Source of the DNA: Sinorhizobium terangae
Lineage (GTDB): Bacteria > Pseudomonadota > Alphaproteobacteria > Rhizobiales > Rhizobiaceae
Direction: 5' to 3'
DNA: 64,000 nt
Assembly: GCF_029714365.1 (NCBI RefSeq)
Contig: NZ_CP121660.1
Location: forward strand, 248,001 to 312,000
Part shown: piece after piece, positions 1 to 8,781 of the stretch
Position numbering within the stretch: position 1 is the first letter of the stretch
How the letters are laid out: each line of letters starts with the position of its first letter
Translations under genes and position numbers: made by a program
Notes under the pieces: model-generated
Database searches by the model: none
Told to the model about the DNA's origin: nothing
Seen by the model: the letters and a program-made list of their open reading frames with translations, nothing else

Positions 1-411
1 TGCGCCGGGTCGATCTATTGCGCCTCCGGCAAGCGCAACATCAGCGACATGGCCGGCATCGGCCGCAGGCTGCCCTGGACGATGGGGGCGTTCTTCGTCG
101 CCTCGCTCAGCATGATCGGGGTGCCGCCGACCGCGGGCTTCGTCAGCAAGTGGTATCTGACGCTTGGATCGGTCCAGGCGGGGGAGACGGCGTTCCTGAT
201 CGTGCTCCTGGCAAGCTCGGTGCTGAATGCCGCCTATTTCCTGCCGGTCAGCTATGTCGCCTTTTTCGGGGCGCCGGCGCCGGAGAGCTCGGCAAAGGTT
301 CGTGAGATTCCGCTGGTGACGATCCCGCTGGTTGCGACCGCCATCCTGTCGGTGTTGATGGGCGTCTTTCCCGGTTATTTCCTCACGTTGGCGGAAGGAG
401 TGGTCAGATGA
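1..411 (+). CDS. Proton-conducting antiporter-like subunit (NuoL/MrpD family), C-terminal part
   Basis: The reading frame is open from base 1 and only the last 136 codons are present, so the start lies outside the window. The visible part has the conserved GKRNISDMAGIGRRLPWT stretch and the GVPPTAGFVSKWYL motif of the Mrp/NuoL/M/N antiporter family, then two hydrophobic segments. It lacks the long C-terminal lateral-helix extension of NuoL, so it resembles MrpD or NuoM. Its stop overlaps the next start (ATGA), so it is translationally coupled to the 84-residue protein. It is probably an extra membrane-arm proton channel of the complex I encoded downstream. Family assignment is firm; the exact subunit name is not. 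Confidence 0.85.
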   Translation, partial: CAGSIYCASGKRNISDMAGIGRRLPWTMGAFFVASLSMIGVPPTAGFVSKWYLTLGSVQAGETAFLIVLLASSVLNAAYFLPVSYVAFFGAPAPESSAKVREIPLVTIPLVATAILSVLMGVFPGYFLTLAEGVVR

Positions 412-662
412 TCGAGCGCATCGTCGATTTCTTTGGCGACGAGACCTATGCAATACGCCGCCGCCGGTTGTTCTATCTGGTGCTCGCTCTGATCGTCGTC
501 GCCGATTTTCTGGTCTCCCGCGAGCATGCCGAATATCTATGGGAGCGTCTGCCAGGATGGTCGGCCGTCTACGGCTTCGGCTCCTGTGTGATCTTGATTT
601 TCGTTTCCAAGTTCCTCGGCCATCAGGGCGGGCTCATGCGGCGCGAGGACTATTATGATTGA
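408..662 (+). CDS. Small two-helix membrane protein of the complex I locus
   Basis: This is an 84-residue protein with two hydrophobic segments (about residues 20-38 and 55-72), a basic stretch before the first (residues 17-20, RRRR) and an acidic tail (REDYYD). It overlaps the upstream antiporter gene by 4 bases and the downstream NuoL-like gene by 8 bases, so it is almost certainly co-translated with both. I do not recognise a named family. The position between two antiporter subunits suggests an accessory or assembly subunit of the membrane arm. NuoK is unlikely, because it has three helices and conserved membrane glutamates that are not seen here. Confidence 0.75.
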   Translation: MIERIVDFFGDETYAIRRRRLFYLVLALIVVADFLVSREHAEYLWERLPGWSAVYGFGSCVILIFVSKFLGHQGGLMRREDYYD

Positions 663-2415
663 CTTTGTCCATCCCGCCCTCCTGTTCATCCTTGGTGCCG
701 TGCCGATCCCCTTCCTGAAGGAGACAATCCGCAAGGCCTATCTGGTGTTGATCCCGCTGCTCGCGTTCCTCGCCGTGCTCGCCATGGAGCCGGGTAGTTA
801 CGGCGCGGCGAGCTTCATCGGGCAGGAAATCCTGATCGCGAAGGTCGACAGGCTCAGCATCGTCTTTGCCACGGTTTTCACCATCATGGCACTGATCGGC
901 ATGATCTACGCGCTGCATCTGACGCGCCCGGGCCAACATGTGGCGGCCTTCGTCTATGTCGGCAGCGCGCTCGGCGTAGTCTTCGCCGGCGACTACCTGA
1001 CGCTCTACCTCTTCTGGGAGGGCATGGCGTTCGCCTCGGCCTACCTGGTTTTCGCTCAAGGTGGCGAGAAGGCAGTCCGCGCCGCATTCCGCTACCTCAT
1101 GGTCCACGTCACTGGCGGCGTCGCCCTGCTCGGTGGCATCCTTGTCCATTCGGCCGCCACCGGATCGCTGCTCTTCGGCCCGATCGAGAGCGATATGGGC
1201 CCGGGCGCCTATGTGATCCTCGCGGGCTTCCTGCTCAATGCCGCCGTGCCGCCGCTCAACGCCTGGCTCACCGACGCCTATCCGGAGGCGACCGTCACGG
1301 GGGCGGTGTTCATGAGCGCGTTTACCACCAAGACCGCCGTCTATGTGCTGGCGCGCGCCTTTCCCGGGACTGAGCTTCTGGTCTGGCTTGGCACGGTGAT
1401 GGCGCTTTACGGTGTCGTCTATGCGGTACTTGAGAATGATTGTCGGCGGCTGCTCGCCTATCACATCGTCAGCCAGGTGGGCTACATGGTGGCGGGCGTC
1501 GGCATCGGGACCGAAATGGCGGTGAACGGAGCCACCAGCCATGCCTTCGCCCATATCCTCTACAAGGGGCTGCTGTTCATGGGGGCGGGCGCGGTGATCC
1601 ACGTCACCGGGCGGCGCAAGCTTACCGAGCTCGGCGGGCTCTACAAGACGATGCCGCTGACCGTGGCGCTCTACATGGTCGGCGCCTTTGCGATCTCGGC
1701 ATTTCCGTTCTTCTCGGGCTTCGTCACCAAGTCGATGGTGGTGGCGGCGGCCGGCCAGGATCACCGCGCGCTGGTGATGCTGGCACTCACGATGGCATCG
1801 TCGGGGACGTTCCTGCATACCGGGCTCAAGCTGCCCTATTACATGTTTTTCGGCACGGACCGGAAACTGGAAGCGCAGGAGCCGCCCCGCAACATGCTCG
1901 TTGCGATGGGAATGGCGGCGGCGCTCTGCATTGCGATCGGCGTCTATCCCGGGCCGCTTTATGCGCTCCTGCCCTATCCGGTCGACTTCGACGCCTATAC
2001 GGGCGCCCATGTCACCGAGAGCCTCGGAATCCTGATGTTCACGGCATTGGGCTTCGTCATTTTCCTCAAGGCACTCGATCCCGAGAACACGATCAGCCTC
2101 GATACCGACTGGTTCTACCGCAAGGGCGCGCGAGGCTTCATGTGGCTCGCCGAAAAACCGCTAGCGCGCTACGAGAAGGCGGTGAGCGACGTATCGGAGA
2201 CTGCGGTGCTGCCCTTCCTGCACGGTTCGGCGCGGGCGGGGCTGCAGCTCGACCTCAATGGTGTGGATGGCGTCGTAAACGGCGTAGCCCGTTCGATCCT
2301 CAACGGCGGCGGCGCGCTGAGGCGGCTGCAGACCGGCGTCGTGACTCATTACGCGCTGGCGATGATCGCCGGTGTGATCGCGACTATCGTTGTTTTTGCC
2401 GTGGTGTGGCGGTAG
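655..2415 (+). CDS. nuoL: NuoL-like proton-pumping subunit of complex I (MrpD/NuoL family)
   Basis: This 586-residue multi-pass membrane protein belongs to the proton-antiporter family of complex I. The family's helix-5 glutamate is visible in FWEGM (E122), a conserved lysine in TTKTAVY (K226) and the discontinuous-helix region in NDCRRLLAYH (about 261-270). The last 130 residues carry the C-terminal features of NuoL: a WFYRKG segment, VDGVVNGVA, LRRLQTG and a final hydrophobic anchor. It can therefore provide the lateral helix that braces the membrane arm. Databases often label such proteins Na+/H+ antiporter subunit D. It overlaps the 84-residue gene upstream and is 9 bases from nuoM. The nuoL symbol is my inference from the C-terminus and gene order. 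Confidence 0.8.
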   Translation: MIDFVHPALLFILGAVPIPFLKETIRKAYLVLIPLLAFLAVLAMEPGSYGAASFIGQEILIAKVDRLSIVFATVFTIMALIGMIYALHLTRPGQHVAAFVYVGSALGVVFAGDYLTLYLFWEGMAFASAYLVFAQGGEKAVRAAFRYLMVHVTGGVALLGGILVHSAATGSLLFGPIESDMGPGAYVILAGFLLNAAVPPLNAWLTDAYPEATVTGAVFMSAFTTKTAVYVLARAFPGTELLVWLGTVMALYGVVYAVLENDCRRLLAYHIVSQVGYMVAGVGIGTEMAVNGATSHAFAHILYKGLLFMGAGAVIHVTGRRKLTELGGLYKTMPLTVALYMVGAFAISAFPFFSGFVTKSMVVAAAGQDHRALVMLALTMASSGTFLHTGLKLPYYMFFGTDRKLEAQEPPRNMLVAMGMAAALCIAIGVYPGPLYALLPYPVDFDAYTGAHVTESLGILMFTALGFVIFLKALDPENTISLDTDWFYRKGARGFMWLAEKPLARYEKAVSDVSETAVLPFLHGSARAGLQLDLNGVDGVVNGVARSILNGGGALRRLQTGVVTHYALAMIAGVIATIVVFAVVWR

Positions 2416-2424
2416 GGGGGCGCG

Positions 2425-3900
2425 ATGGGATTCCCGCTGCTGAGCCTCATCATATTCACGCCGGCCGCCGGGGCGGCGGTTCTGATGTTTCTCCGCAGCG
2501 ACGACGCGGTGCGGTGGACAGCGCTTGTTGTCACGCTCCTCGATCTCGCTCTCTCGATCGTACTGCTGGCTGGCTTCGACACGACGACGCACGAGATGCA
2601 GTTCACCGAAAGGGTACCGTGGGTGCCTGCGCTCGGGATCACCTATGCGCTCGGCGTCGACGGGATCAGCGCGCTCTTCGTGTTCCTGACCACGCTCTTG
2701 GGCGCGGTCTCGGTGCTCGCCTCGTGGGTCGCGATCGAGCGCAGGGTCAAGGCGTTCATGGCGAGCCTGCTTGCCATGCAGGCGCTGATGCTCGGGGTGT
2801 TCTCGGCGCTCGACCTCTTCCTGTTCTATGTCTTCTGGGAAGCGATGCTGATCCCCATGTACCTGATCATCGGCGTCTGGGGCGGCGAGGGCCGGGTCTA
2901 TGCGGCGTTCAAGTTCTTCCTGTACACGCTGGCGGGCAGCCTCCTGTTCCTGGTCGGCGTCATTACACTCTTTTTTCAGGGCGGGGAGACCTTCGACATC
3001 GTCGCCCTGACGGCGCAGGATTTGCCGTTCCGGGTCCAGTCCTGGCTGTTCTTCGCCTTCCTGGTCGCCTTCGCCGTCAAGGTGCCGATGGTCCCGGTCC
3101 ACACATGGCTGCCGGACGCCCATGTGCAGGCGCCGACGGCGGGCAGCATCATTCTTGCCGGCGTGCTCCTGAAGATGGGCGCCTACGGATTCCTGCGCTT
3201 CTCGCTGCCGATGCTGCCGGAGGCCTCGGTATATTTTTCGCCGCTGATGCTGGCGCTATCGGCGCTCGCCATCGTCTATGGCGGGCTGCTTGCGCTTGCG
3301 CAGGATGACCTGAAGAAGCTGGTCGCCTATTCCAGCATCAGCCACATGGGGTTCGTGACGATGGGAATCTTTGCGCTGAACCCCCGCGGGCTCGAAGGCG
3401 GCATCCTGCAGATGTTCAATCATGGGGTGACGACGGGCGCTCTGTTCCTCTTCGTCGGCCTGATCTACGAGCGGACCCATACCCGCAGCATCGCCGACTA
3501 CGGCGGGCTGATGAAGGTCGCGCCGGTCTATACAGTGTTTCTTGCGCTCTTCACGCTCTCGTCGATGGCGCTGCCGGGAACGAATTCGTTCGTGGGTGAG
3601 CTCTTGGTGCTGTCGGGCGGGTTTGCGGCCAACCTCGCCGTCGGCGCGGCCGCCGTTTTGGGCGCAATGCTGGGTGCGGCCTATCTTCTCGGCATGTATG
3701 GAAGGGTCGCGCTTGGTCCGGCGAGCGTCGGCGCCCGGTTCAAGATCCGCGACGTGAACGCCCGCGAGATGGTTGCGATCCTGCCGCTCGCCGTCTTCGT
3801 GCTTTGGGTCGGGCTCTATCCAAAGCCCTTTCTCGATATCATTGATGCCTCGGTGACGCATCTGCTGACTGAGGTGCATGGCAGGGAGAGGGGCCAATGA
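2425..3900 (+). CDS. nuoM: NADH-quinone oxidoreductase subunit M
   Basis: The 491-residue protein is of normal NuoM length. It has the catalytic membrane glutamate in FYVFWEAML (E139), the lysine in FAVKVPMVPVHTWLPDAH (K219) and the DDLKKLVAYSSISHMGF signature. It forms one of the proton channels of the complex I membrane arm. The start ATG follows a GGGGGCG stretch, and its stop overlaps the nuoN start (ATGA), which implies coupled translation. Family identity is clear. Confidence 0.95.
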   Translation: MGFPLLSLIIFTPAAGAAVLMFLRSDDAVRWTALVVTLLDLALSIVLLAGFDTTTHEMQFTERVPWVPALGITYALGVDGISALFVFLTTLLGAVSVLASWVAIERRVKAFMASLLAMQALMLGVFSALDLFLFYVFWEAMLIPMYLIIGVWGGEGRVYAAFKFFLYTLAGSLLFLVGVITLFFQGGETFDIVALTAQDLPFRVQSWLFFAFLVAFAVKVPMVPVHTWLPDAHVQAPTAGSIILAGVLLKMGAYGFLRFSLPMLPEASVYFSPLMLALSALAIVYGGLLALAQDDLKKLVAYSSISHMGFVTMGIFALNPRGLEGGILQMFNHGVTTGALFLFVGLIYERTHTRSIADYGGLMKVAPVYTVFLALFTLSSMALPGTNSFVGELLVLSGGFAANLAVGAAAVLGAMLGAAYLLGMYGRVALGPASVGARFKIRDVNAREMVAILPLAVFVLWVGLYPKPFLDIIDASVTHLLTEVHGRERGQ

Positions 3901-5336
3901 CCGCCGCCGCGCTTCTCCAATCGATCATCGCAAGCCTGCCCGAGATCGTGGTGGTCACCGGGGCCTGCATCCTGCTGATCCTGGGCCAGCTTGTGCGCAA
4001 GGGGCAGGAACATTTCCTCGTCTCGGCTTCCGTCGGGATCGTGCTGATCGCCGCCCTGGCGACGCTCCTGCTGGCGAATGAGGTGCGACCGGCCTATTCC
4101 GGCATGTTCATCGCCGACCGTTTCGCGGTCTTCTTCAAGCTCGTGTTCTACGTGGCCACCGTCCTGACGTTCCTTCTGTCGCGGAAATATGCCGATATCG
4201 AAGGGATCGCGAGCAGCGAATACTATGTCCTGCTGCTCTTCGCGCTTTTCGGCATGATGATCATGGCCTCGGCGACGGATCTTCTGTCGATCTATGTGGG
4301 CCTCGAACTGATGGTGCTCTGCACCTATGTGCTGACTGGCTTCATGCGGCGCGAGCGGCGCTCGAACGAAGCCGCTTTGAAATACGTGATCCTCGGCGCG
4401 GTCTCGACCGGGATTTTCCTGTACGGCGTCTCCCTGGTTTACGGGCTGACCGGCACGACGCAACTCGATGCGATGGCTAAGGCGGTGACCGGCGATCCGC
4501 TCGATCCCGGATTGCTGCTGGCGGTGGTCTTCATCGTTGCGGGGCTGGTCTTCAAGGTCGGCGCTGTGCCGTTCCATATGTGGCTGCCGGACGTCTACGA
4601 AGGCGCGCCGACGACCATCACCGCCTTCATGTCGGTGGGGCCGAAGGCGGCAGGGTTTGCGGTGATCCTCAGGGTCTTCCTCAATCCCCTGGTCGCCGCC
4701 TCGGACGCCTGGATCATCGTCGCGGTCATCGCAGTCGTGACCATGGCGCTCGGCAGTTTCGTGGCGCTGGTGCAGGACAATTTCAAGCGGCTGCTTGCCT
4801 ATTCCAGCATCGCCCATGCCGGGTTCGCCATTTTCGGCGTGGTGGCCGGCGGTCAGGACGGAATCGCCAGCGTGATGCTCTACATGCTGATCTACGCTTT
4901 CATGAACCTCGGTATTTTCGGCGCGGTCATCATGATGCGGAACGGCGATTTCTCGGGCGAGGTCATCGACGACTACGCGGGTTTCGCCAAGTCGCATCCG
5001 GGGCTCGCGCTTCTGATGCTCCTCTATCTGTTCTCGCTCGCCGGCATTCCGCCGACGGCCGGCTTCTTCGCCAAGTTCTACGTGCTGGTCGCTCTCGTCG
5101 AGCGCGGTTTCGTCCTGCTGGCGGTGATCGCCGTGCTCCTGAGCGCGGTCGCCGCCTACTTCTACATCCGCATCGTCATGGTGATCTACATGCGCGAGCC
5201 GGAGAGGGCGTTCGAGCCGGCACTGACGCCCATGGTGCGCGCCACGCTCGCCTTCACGGCCCTGGGCACCATCGGCATCGGCCTTTTCCCGGCGTGGTTC
5301 CTTGGGCTTGCACAACAGTCGGCATCTGGGGGTTAA
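3897..5336 (+). CDS. nuoN: NADH-quinone oxidoreductase subunit N
   Basis: The 479-residue polytopic protein has the NuoN signatures: YVGLELMVLCTYVL, then FKVGAVPFHMWLPDVYEGAP, DNFKRLLAYSSIAHAGF and GIPPTAGFFAKFYV. It is the antiporter-like subunit closest to the quinone-binding part of complex I. It is coupled to nuoM by a 4-base overlap. A 229-base gap follows before nuoA, so a second promoter could lie there, but I see no clear one. Placing J/K/L/M/N before A-G is unusual compared with the common A-to-N order. Confidence 0.95.
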   Translation: MTAAALLQSIIASLPEIVVVTGACILLILGQLVRKGQEHFLVSASVGIVLIAALATLLLANEVRPAYSGMFIADRFAVFFKLVFYVATVLTFLLSRKYADIEGIASSEYYVLLLFALFGMMIMASATDLLSIYVGLELMVLCTYVLTGFMRRERRSNEAALKYVILGAVSTGIFLYGVSLVYGLTGTTQLDAMAKAVTGDPLDPGLLLAVVFIVAGLVFKVGAVPFHMWLPDVYEGAPTTITAFMSVGPKAAGFAVILRVFLNPLVAASDAWIIVAVIAVVTMALGSFVALVQDNFKRLLAYSSIAHAGFAIFGVVAGGQDGIASVMLYMLIYAFMNLGIFGAVIMMRNGDFSGEVIDDYAGFAKSHPGLALLMLLYLFSLAGIPPTAGFFAKFYVLVALVERGFVLLAVIAVLLSAVAAYFYIRIVMVIYMREPERAFEPALTPMVRATLAFTALGTIGIGLFPAWFLGLAQQSASGG

Positions 5337-5565
5337 GCGGGATGCCGACATAGCGGGCGTTGATACCCCCTCGGCGCACACGCCGTCATGACCCCAAAAC
5401 GATCCCATTCGACCCGATCCCGCCTAATCGATTGGATTTGCAATGATCCGCCCGACGGAATAGAGTCTTAAGAGGATTGCCCAGGTTGCTTTTCGGGGCG
5501 ACGATATTACCGGCCCCATATCGCGACTGAGCAAGGCCCTCGTTGGTTAAGCGGGGCGTAACGAT

Positions 5566-5931
5566 ATGGCAGCAATGGAATTCCTGCCGGTTCTTCTCAT
5601 GGTCGCCGGAGTTGTTCTGGTGGCAGGGGTGACGCTTTTTGTTTCCTCGCTGCTGCGCCCTTCCAATCCTTACCCGGCAAAGAACATGCCCTATGAATGC
5701 GGCATGGACCCGGCGGGTGAGGCCGCGGGGGGCCGCTTCCGGGTTCAGTTCTATATCCTTGCGATCCTGCTCGTCGTCTTCGATGTCGAGACGATGTTCC
5801 TCTTTCCCTGGGCCGTCGTCCTGAAAGAGATCGGGCTGGTCGGTTTCGTCGAGATGTTCGTTTTCATCGTGCTGCTTCTCGTAGGCTTTGCCTACGCCTG
5901 GCTGAAAGGAGCGCTTGAATGGGAGGAGTAG
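5566..5931 (+). CDS. nuoA: NADH-quinone oxidoreductase subunit A
   Basis: The 121-residue protein has three hydrophobic segments and the NuoA/ND3 signature [10 protein letters not shown] in the first loop, followed by the [21 protein letters not shown] region. It is a small membrane-arm subunit lining the quinone channel. Length and motifs are normal. The end overlaps nuoB by 13 bases in another frame. An ATG two codons further in (M4) could also start translation. Confidence 0.95.
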   Translation: MAAMEFLPVLLMVAGVVLVAGVTLFVSSLLRPSNPYPAKNMPYECGMDPAGEAAGGRFRVQFYILAILLVVFDVETMFLFPWAVVLKEIGLVGFVEMFVFIVLLLVGFAYAWLKGALEWEE

Positions 5932-6422
5932 GAAACGCGATCCGCGACAGCGTCCTGTTCACCACGGCCGACAGCGTCATCAGCTGGAGCCGAAGGTCGG
6001 CATTGTGGCCGGAGACCTTCGGCATCGCCTGCTGCGCCATCGAGATGATCTCGGCCGGTTGCGCCCGCTATGATCTCGACCGGTTCGGCGTGGTGTTCCG
6101 CCCGTCGCCCCGCCAGTCCGACGTGATGATCATCGCCGGCACGGTCACCCGGAAATTCGCGCCGGTCGTCAGGCGGCTCTATGACCAGATGCCGGAGCCG
6201 CGCTGGGTGATCGCCATGGGCACCTGCGCCATTTCGGGTGGCGTCTACAACACCTACGCCGTGGTGCAGGGATCGGAAACTTTCGTGCCCGTCGACGTGC
6301 ATGTGCCCGGCTGTCCGCCGCGGCCGGAGGCGTTGATGCACGGCTTCCTGCTGCTGCAGGAAAAGATCAAGAAGTCCCGTTCGTTGACCGGCACGCCTCT
6401 CGATCGGGTTGCAGCGTCATGA
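5919..6422 (+). CDS. nuoB: NADH-quinone oxidoreductase subunit B (cluster N2)
   Basis: The 167-residue protein carries the cysteines that bind the terminal [4Fe-4S] cluster N2: the adjacent pair C38-C39 in [11 protein letters not shown]103 in MGTCAISGG and C132 in PGCPPRPE. N2 passes electrons to ubiquinone at the junction with NuoH and NuoD. It overlaps nuoA at its start and nuoC at its end (ATGA), so all three are one transcript. The length is normal for the family. Confidence 0.95.
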   Translation: MGGVGNAIRDSVLFTTADSVISWSRRSALWPETFGIACCAIEMISAGCARYDLDRFGVVFRPSPRQSDVMIIAGTVTRKFAPVVRRLYDQMPEPRWVIAMGTCAISGGVYNTYAVVQGSETFVPVDVHVPGCPPRPEALMHGFLLLQEKIKKSRSLTGTPLDRVAAS

Positions 6423-6955
6423 GTGTGGAACCGTCCCTCAACCGCGCTCCGATCCTGGAGCGCTTCGGACAAGCAATCGAAGATCTCGGCACCGCGCATG
6501 GCATTGAAGTCTTTGCTGTCCCGCCGGAGAAGATCGTCGAGTTCTGCCGGTTTCTGAAAGAAGATCCGGCATTCAAATTCAATTTCCTCTCGGACATCTG
6601 CGGGGTCGATCATTATCCGGAGACGCCGCGCTACGAGGCGGTGTACCACCTCTATTCGCTGCCGAACAAATGGCGGATCCGCATCAAGTGCCGGCTTGGT
6701 GATCCCCCGGAGGTTCCTTCGGTCACGGGAGTCTGGCGCACCGCCAACTGGCACGAGCGCGAAGCCTGGGACATGTACGGCATCCGGTTTACCGGGCATC
6801 CCGACCTGCGGCGGATCTACATGTGGGAAGGCTTCGAGGGCTTCCCGCAGCGCAAGGATTTTCCGCTCCGTGGCTACAAGGACAAGCTGAACCCGTTTGG
6901 CGCCGAAGGCCCGCCGCCGACGCAGCCCGACCTTGCCACCAGGGAGATTCCCTAG
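6419..6955 (+). CDS. nuoC: NADH-quinone oxidoreductase subunit C
   Basis: The 178-residue protein is the 30-kDa-type subunit of the peripheral arm. The family signature is seen around residues 115-140 ([13 protein letters not shown], then [10 protein letters not shown]). NuoC and NuoD are separate genes here, not fused as in Escherichia coli. It overlaps nuoB by 4 bases. An 80-base spacer containing a short repeat element separates it from nuoD. Confidence 0.93.
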   Translation: MSVEPSLNRAPILERFGQAIEDLGTAHGIEVFAVPPEKIVEFCRFLKEDPAFKFNFLSDICGVDHYPETPRYEAVYHLYSLPNKWRIRIKCRLGDPPEVPSVTGVWRTANWHEREAWDMYGIRFTGHPDLRRIYMWEGFEGFPQRKDFPLRGYKDKLNPFGAEGPPPTQPDLATREIP

Positions 6956-6995
6956 AGCGAGGAAAAGTAAGCGGTTTTCCGCCCGCATTCCGCTC
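6955..6995. repeat. Short intergenic repeat, family A (RIME-like)
   Basis: The stretch between nuoC and nuoD contains GAGGAAAAG and GCGGTTTTCCGCCCGCAT, ending in CGCTC. The reverse complement matches the element at 36345-36395 and, in part, the one at 30219-30256. It overlaps the nuoC stop and would be inside the nuo mRNA. It resembles the small palindromic intergenic elements known from rhizobia. Family membership is judged by eye. Confidence 0.65.
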
Positions 6996-7035
6996 GAACT
7001 GAATTGAAGGAGGCCGTTGACGCCGGAGAGTTGAG

Positions 7036-8250
7036 ATGACCGAAGTCACCGAGCTCATGAGACCGGAAGGTGAAGCGCTCAATACCAAGGAAGTGCTGCT
7101 CAACCTCGGTCCACAGCACCCCAGCACCCACGGGGTGCTGAGGCTCGTGCTCGAACTCGATGGCGAATATGTCGAGCGCGTGGATCCGCATGTCGGCTAT
7201 CTCCATCGCGGCACCGAAAAATTGGCGGAGAGTTTCACCTATACCCAGATTTTCCCGCTGACCGACCGGCTCGACTATCTCTGCCCGCCTTCGAACAACC
7301 TGGCCTTCGCGCTGGCGGTGGAAAAGCTCCTCGGGATCGAAGCGCCGATCCGCGCGCAGTATATCCGCGTGCTGATGGCCGAACTGGCGCGGATCTCCGG
7401 ACATCTCCTCATCACCGGGGCGCTGCCGATGGATCTCGGCGCCATGACCGCGCTGCTTTACGTCATGCGCGAACGTGAAATGATCATGGACCTTCTGGAA
7501 ATGATCACCGGCGCCCGCATGCACACCTCCTTCTGCAGGGTTGGCGGCGTGCGTGAAGACCTGCCTGAGGGGTTCTTTCCGAAGATCAGGGAGTTCTGCG
7601 ATATCTTCCCGAGCCGGATCCGCGATTATGAGCGATTACTCGAAGATAACCGGGTGTTCCTCAATCGCACGGAAGGCATCGGCGTGATCTCCGGCGAGGA
7701 CGCGATCGACCTTGGCCTAAGCGGTCCAAATCTGCGTGCTTCCGGGGTCGACTGGGACATCCGGCGCGACGAGCCTTACGAAATCTACGACCGGCTCGAT
7801 TTCAACGTCATCACCCGCGACGAGGGCGATTGCTACGCGCGCTGGCGGTGCCGGGTCGACGAGATGCGTGAAAGCATCCGCATCATCGAGCAATGTATCG
7901 CCCAGATGCCCGAAGGGCCGTTCCAGATCGACATGCCGACGATCGCCTTTCCGGTGGACAAGGAACGGGTGCACTGTTCGATGGAGGCGCTGATCCAGCA
8001 TTTCGACCTGTCGGCCTATGGCTTCAACGTGCCGGCCGGCGAAGTTTACTCGGCTATCGAGGCGCCAAAGGGCGAGCTCGGCTTCTACATCATCAGCGAC
8101 GGGTCGCCAAAACCGTTCCGCATGAAGGTGCGGGCCCCTTCGTTCGTCAATCTGCAGGCGCTCTTCGGGGTCACCAACGCCCGCTACCTGGCGGACATGA
8201 TCGCCGTGCTCGGCAGCCTCGACCCGGTAATGGCTGAGGTGGACAAGTAG
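7036..8250 (+). CDS. nuoD: NADH-quinone oxidoreductase subunit D
   Basis: The 404-residue protein is the 49-kDa-type subunit that forms much of the quinone-reduction pocket. The signature GPQHPSTHGVLR lies near residue 26, followed by HVGYLHRGTEKL and the C-terminal FVNLQALFGV region. It descends from the large subunit of NiFe hydrogenases but lacks their metal-binding cysteines, as usual. Start ATG at 7036 is preceded by GGAGAG. It is followed 14 bases later by nuoE. Confidence 0.95.
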   Translation: MTEVTELMRPEGEALNTKEVLLNLGPQHPSTHGVLRLVLELDGEYVERVDPHVGYLHRGTEKLAESFTYTQIFPLTDRLDYLCPPSNNLAFALAVEKLLGIEAPIRAQYIRVLMAELARISGHLLITGALPMDLGAMTALLYVMREREMIMDLLEMITGARMHTSFCRVGGVREDLPEGFFPKIREFCDIFPSRIRDYERLLEDNRVFLNRTEGIGVISGEDAIDLGLSGPNLRASGVDWDIRRDEPYEIYDRLDFNVITRDEGDCYARWRCRVDEMRESIRIIEQCIAQMPEGPFQIDMPTIAFPVDKERVHCSMEALIQHFDLSAYGFNVPAGEVYSAIEAPKGELGFYIISDGSPKPFRMKVRAPSFVNLQALFGVTNARYLADMIAVLGSLDPVMAEVDK

Positions 8251-8264
8251 GAGATTTGGACGCG

Positions 8265-8777
8265 ATGAGCATGCGCGAAAAAATCGAACAGGCAGCAGCG
8301 GCCTATCCGGACCAGCGCTCGGCGATCATGCCGGCACTTGTGATCGCACAGAAGGAACACGGCCACCTGCCCGGACCCGTGCTGGAGGAGGTCGCCGACA
8401 TCCTCGGTGTCGAGCGGATCTGGGTCTACGAGCTCGCGACCTTTTACACGCTCTTCCATACCGAGCCGGTGGGCATGTTCCATTTGCAGCTTTGCGACAA
8501 CGTCTCGTGCATGCTGTGCGGATCGGAAAGCCTGCTGACCCATCTGGAAACGGCGCTCGAGATCAGGAAGGGCGACACCACAGCGGACGGGCTGTTCACT
8601 CTTTCGACCGTCGAGTGCCTTGGTGCCTGCGAGATGGCTCCGGTGATGCAGGTCGGTGACTATTACCACGGCAATCTTGACGTCGCGCGGCTGGACGCGC
8701 TCCTGGATAGCCTTCGCGCCGCAGCGGGGCCGCCAGCAGGCGATGAGCACGCCTCTCAGTCAGTGCCGGGAAAGTAG
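8265..8777 (+). CDS. nuoE: NADH-quinone oxidoreductase subunit E ([2Fe-2S])
   Basis: The 170-residue thioredoxin-like protein has four cysteines for the [2Fe-2S] cluster N1a, with spacing C77-x4-C82 and C118-x3-C122 (ECLGACEMAP). It works with NuoF at the NADH-oxidising tip of complex I. I chose the ATG at 8265 because GGAGA lies about 10 bases upstream; a TTG three codons earlier is less likely. nuoF begins 4 bases after its stop. Confidence 0.94.
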   Translation: MSMREKIEQAAAAYPDQRSAIMPALVIAQKEHGHLPGPVLEEVADILGVERIWVYELATFYTLFHTEPVGMFHLQLCDNVSCMLCGSESLLTHLETALEIRKGDTTADGLFTLSTVECLGACEMAPVMQVGDYYHGNLDVARLDALLDSLRAAAGPPAGDEHASQSVPGK

Positions 8778-8781
8778 CGCC

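Noticed and set aside
634..2010. Long - strand ORFs opposite nuoL, nuoM and nuoN (up to 530 codons).
   Set aside because: They are antisense to clear membrane-protein genes, have highly charged shadow-type composition and no recognisable domain.
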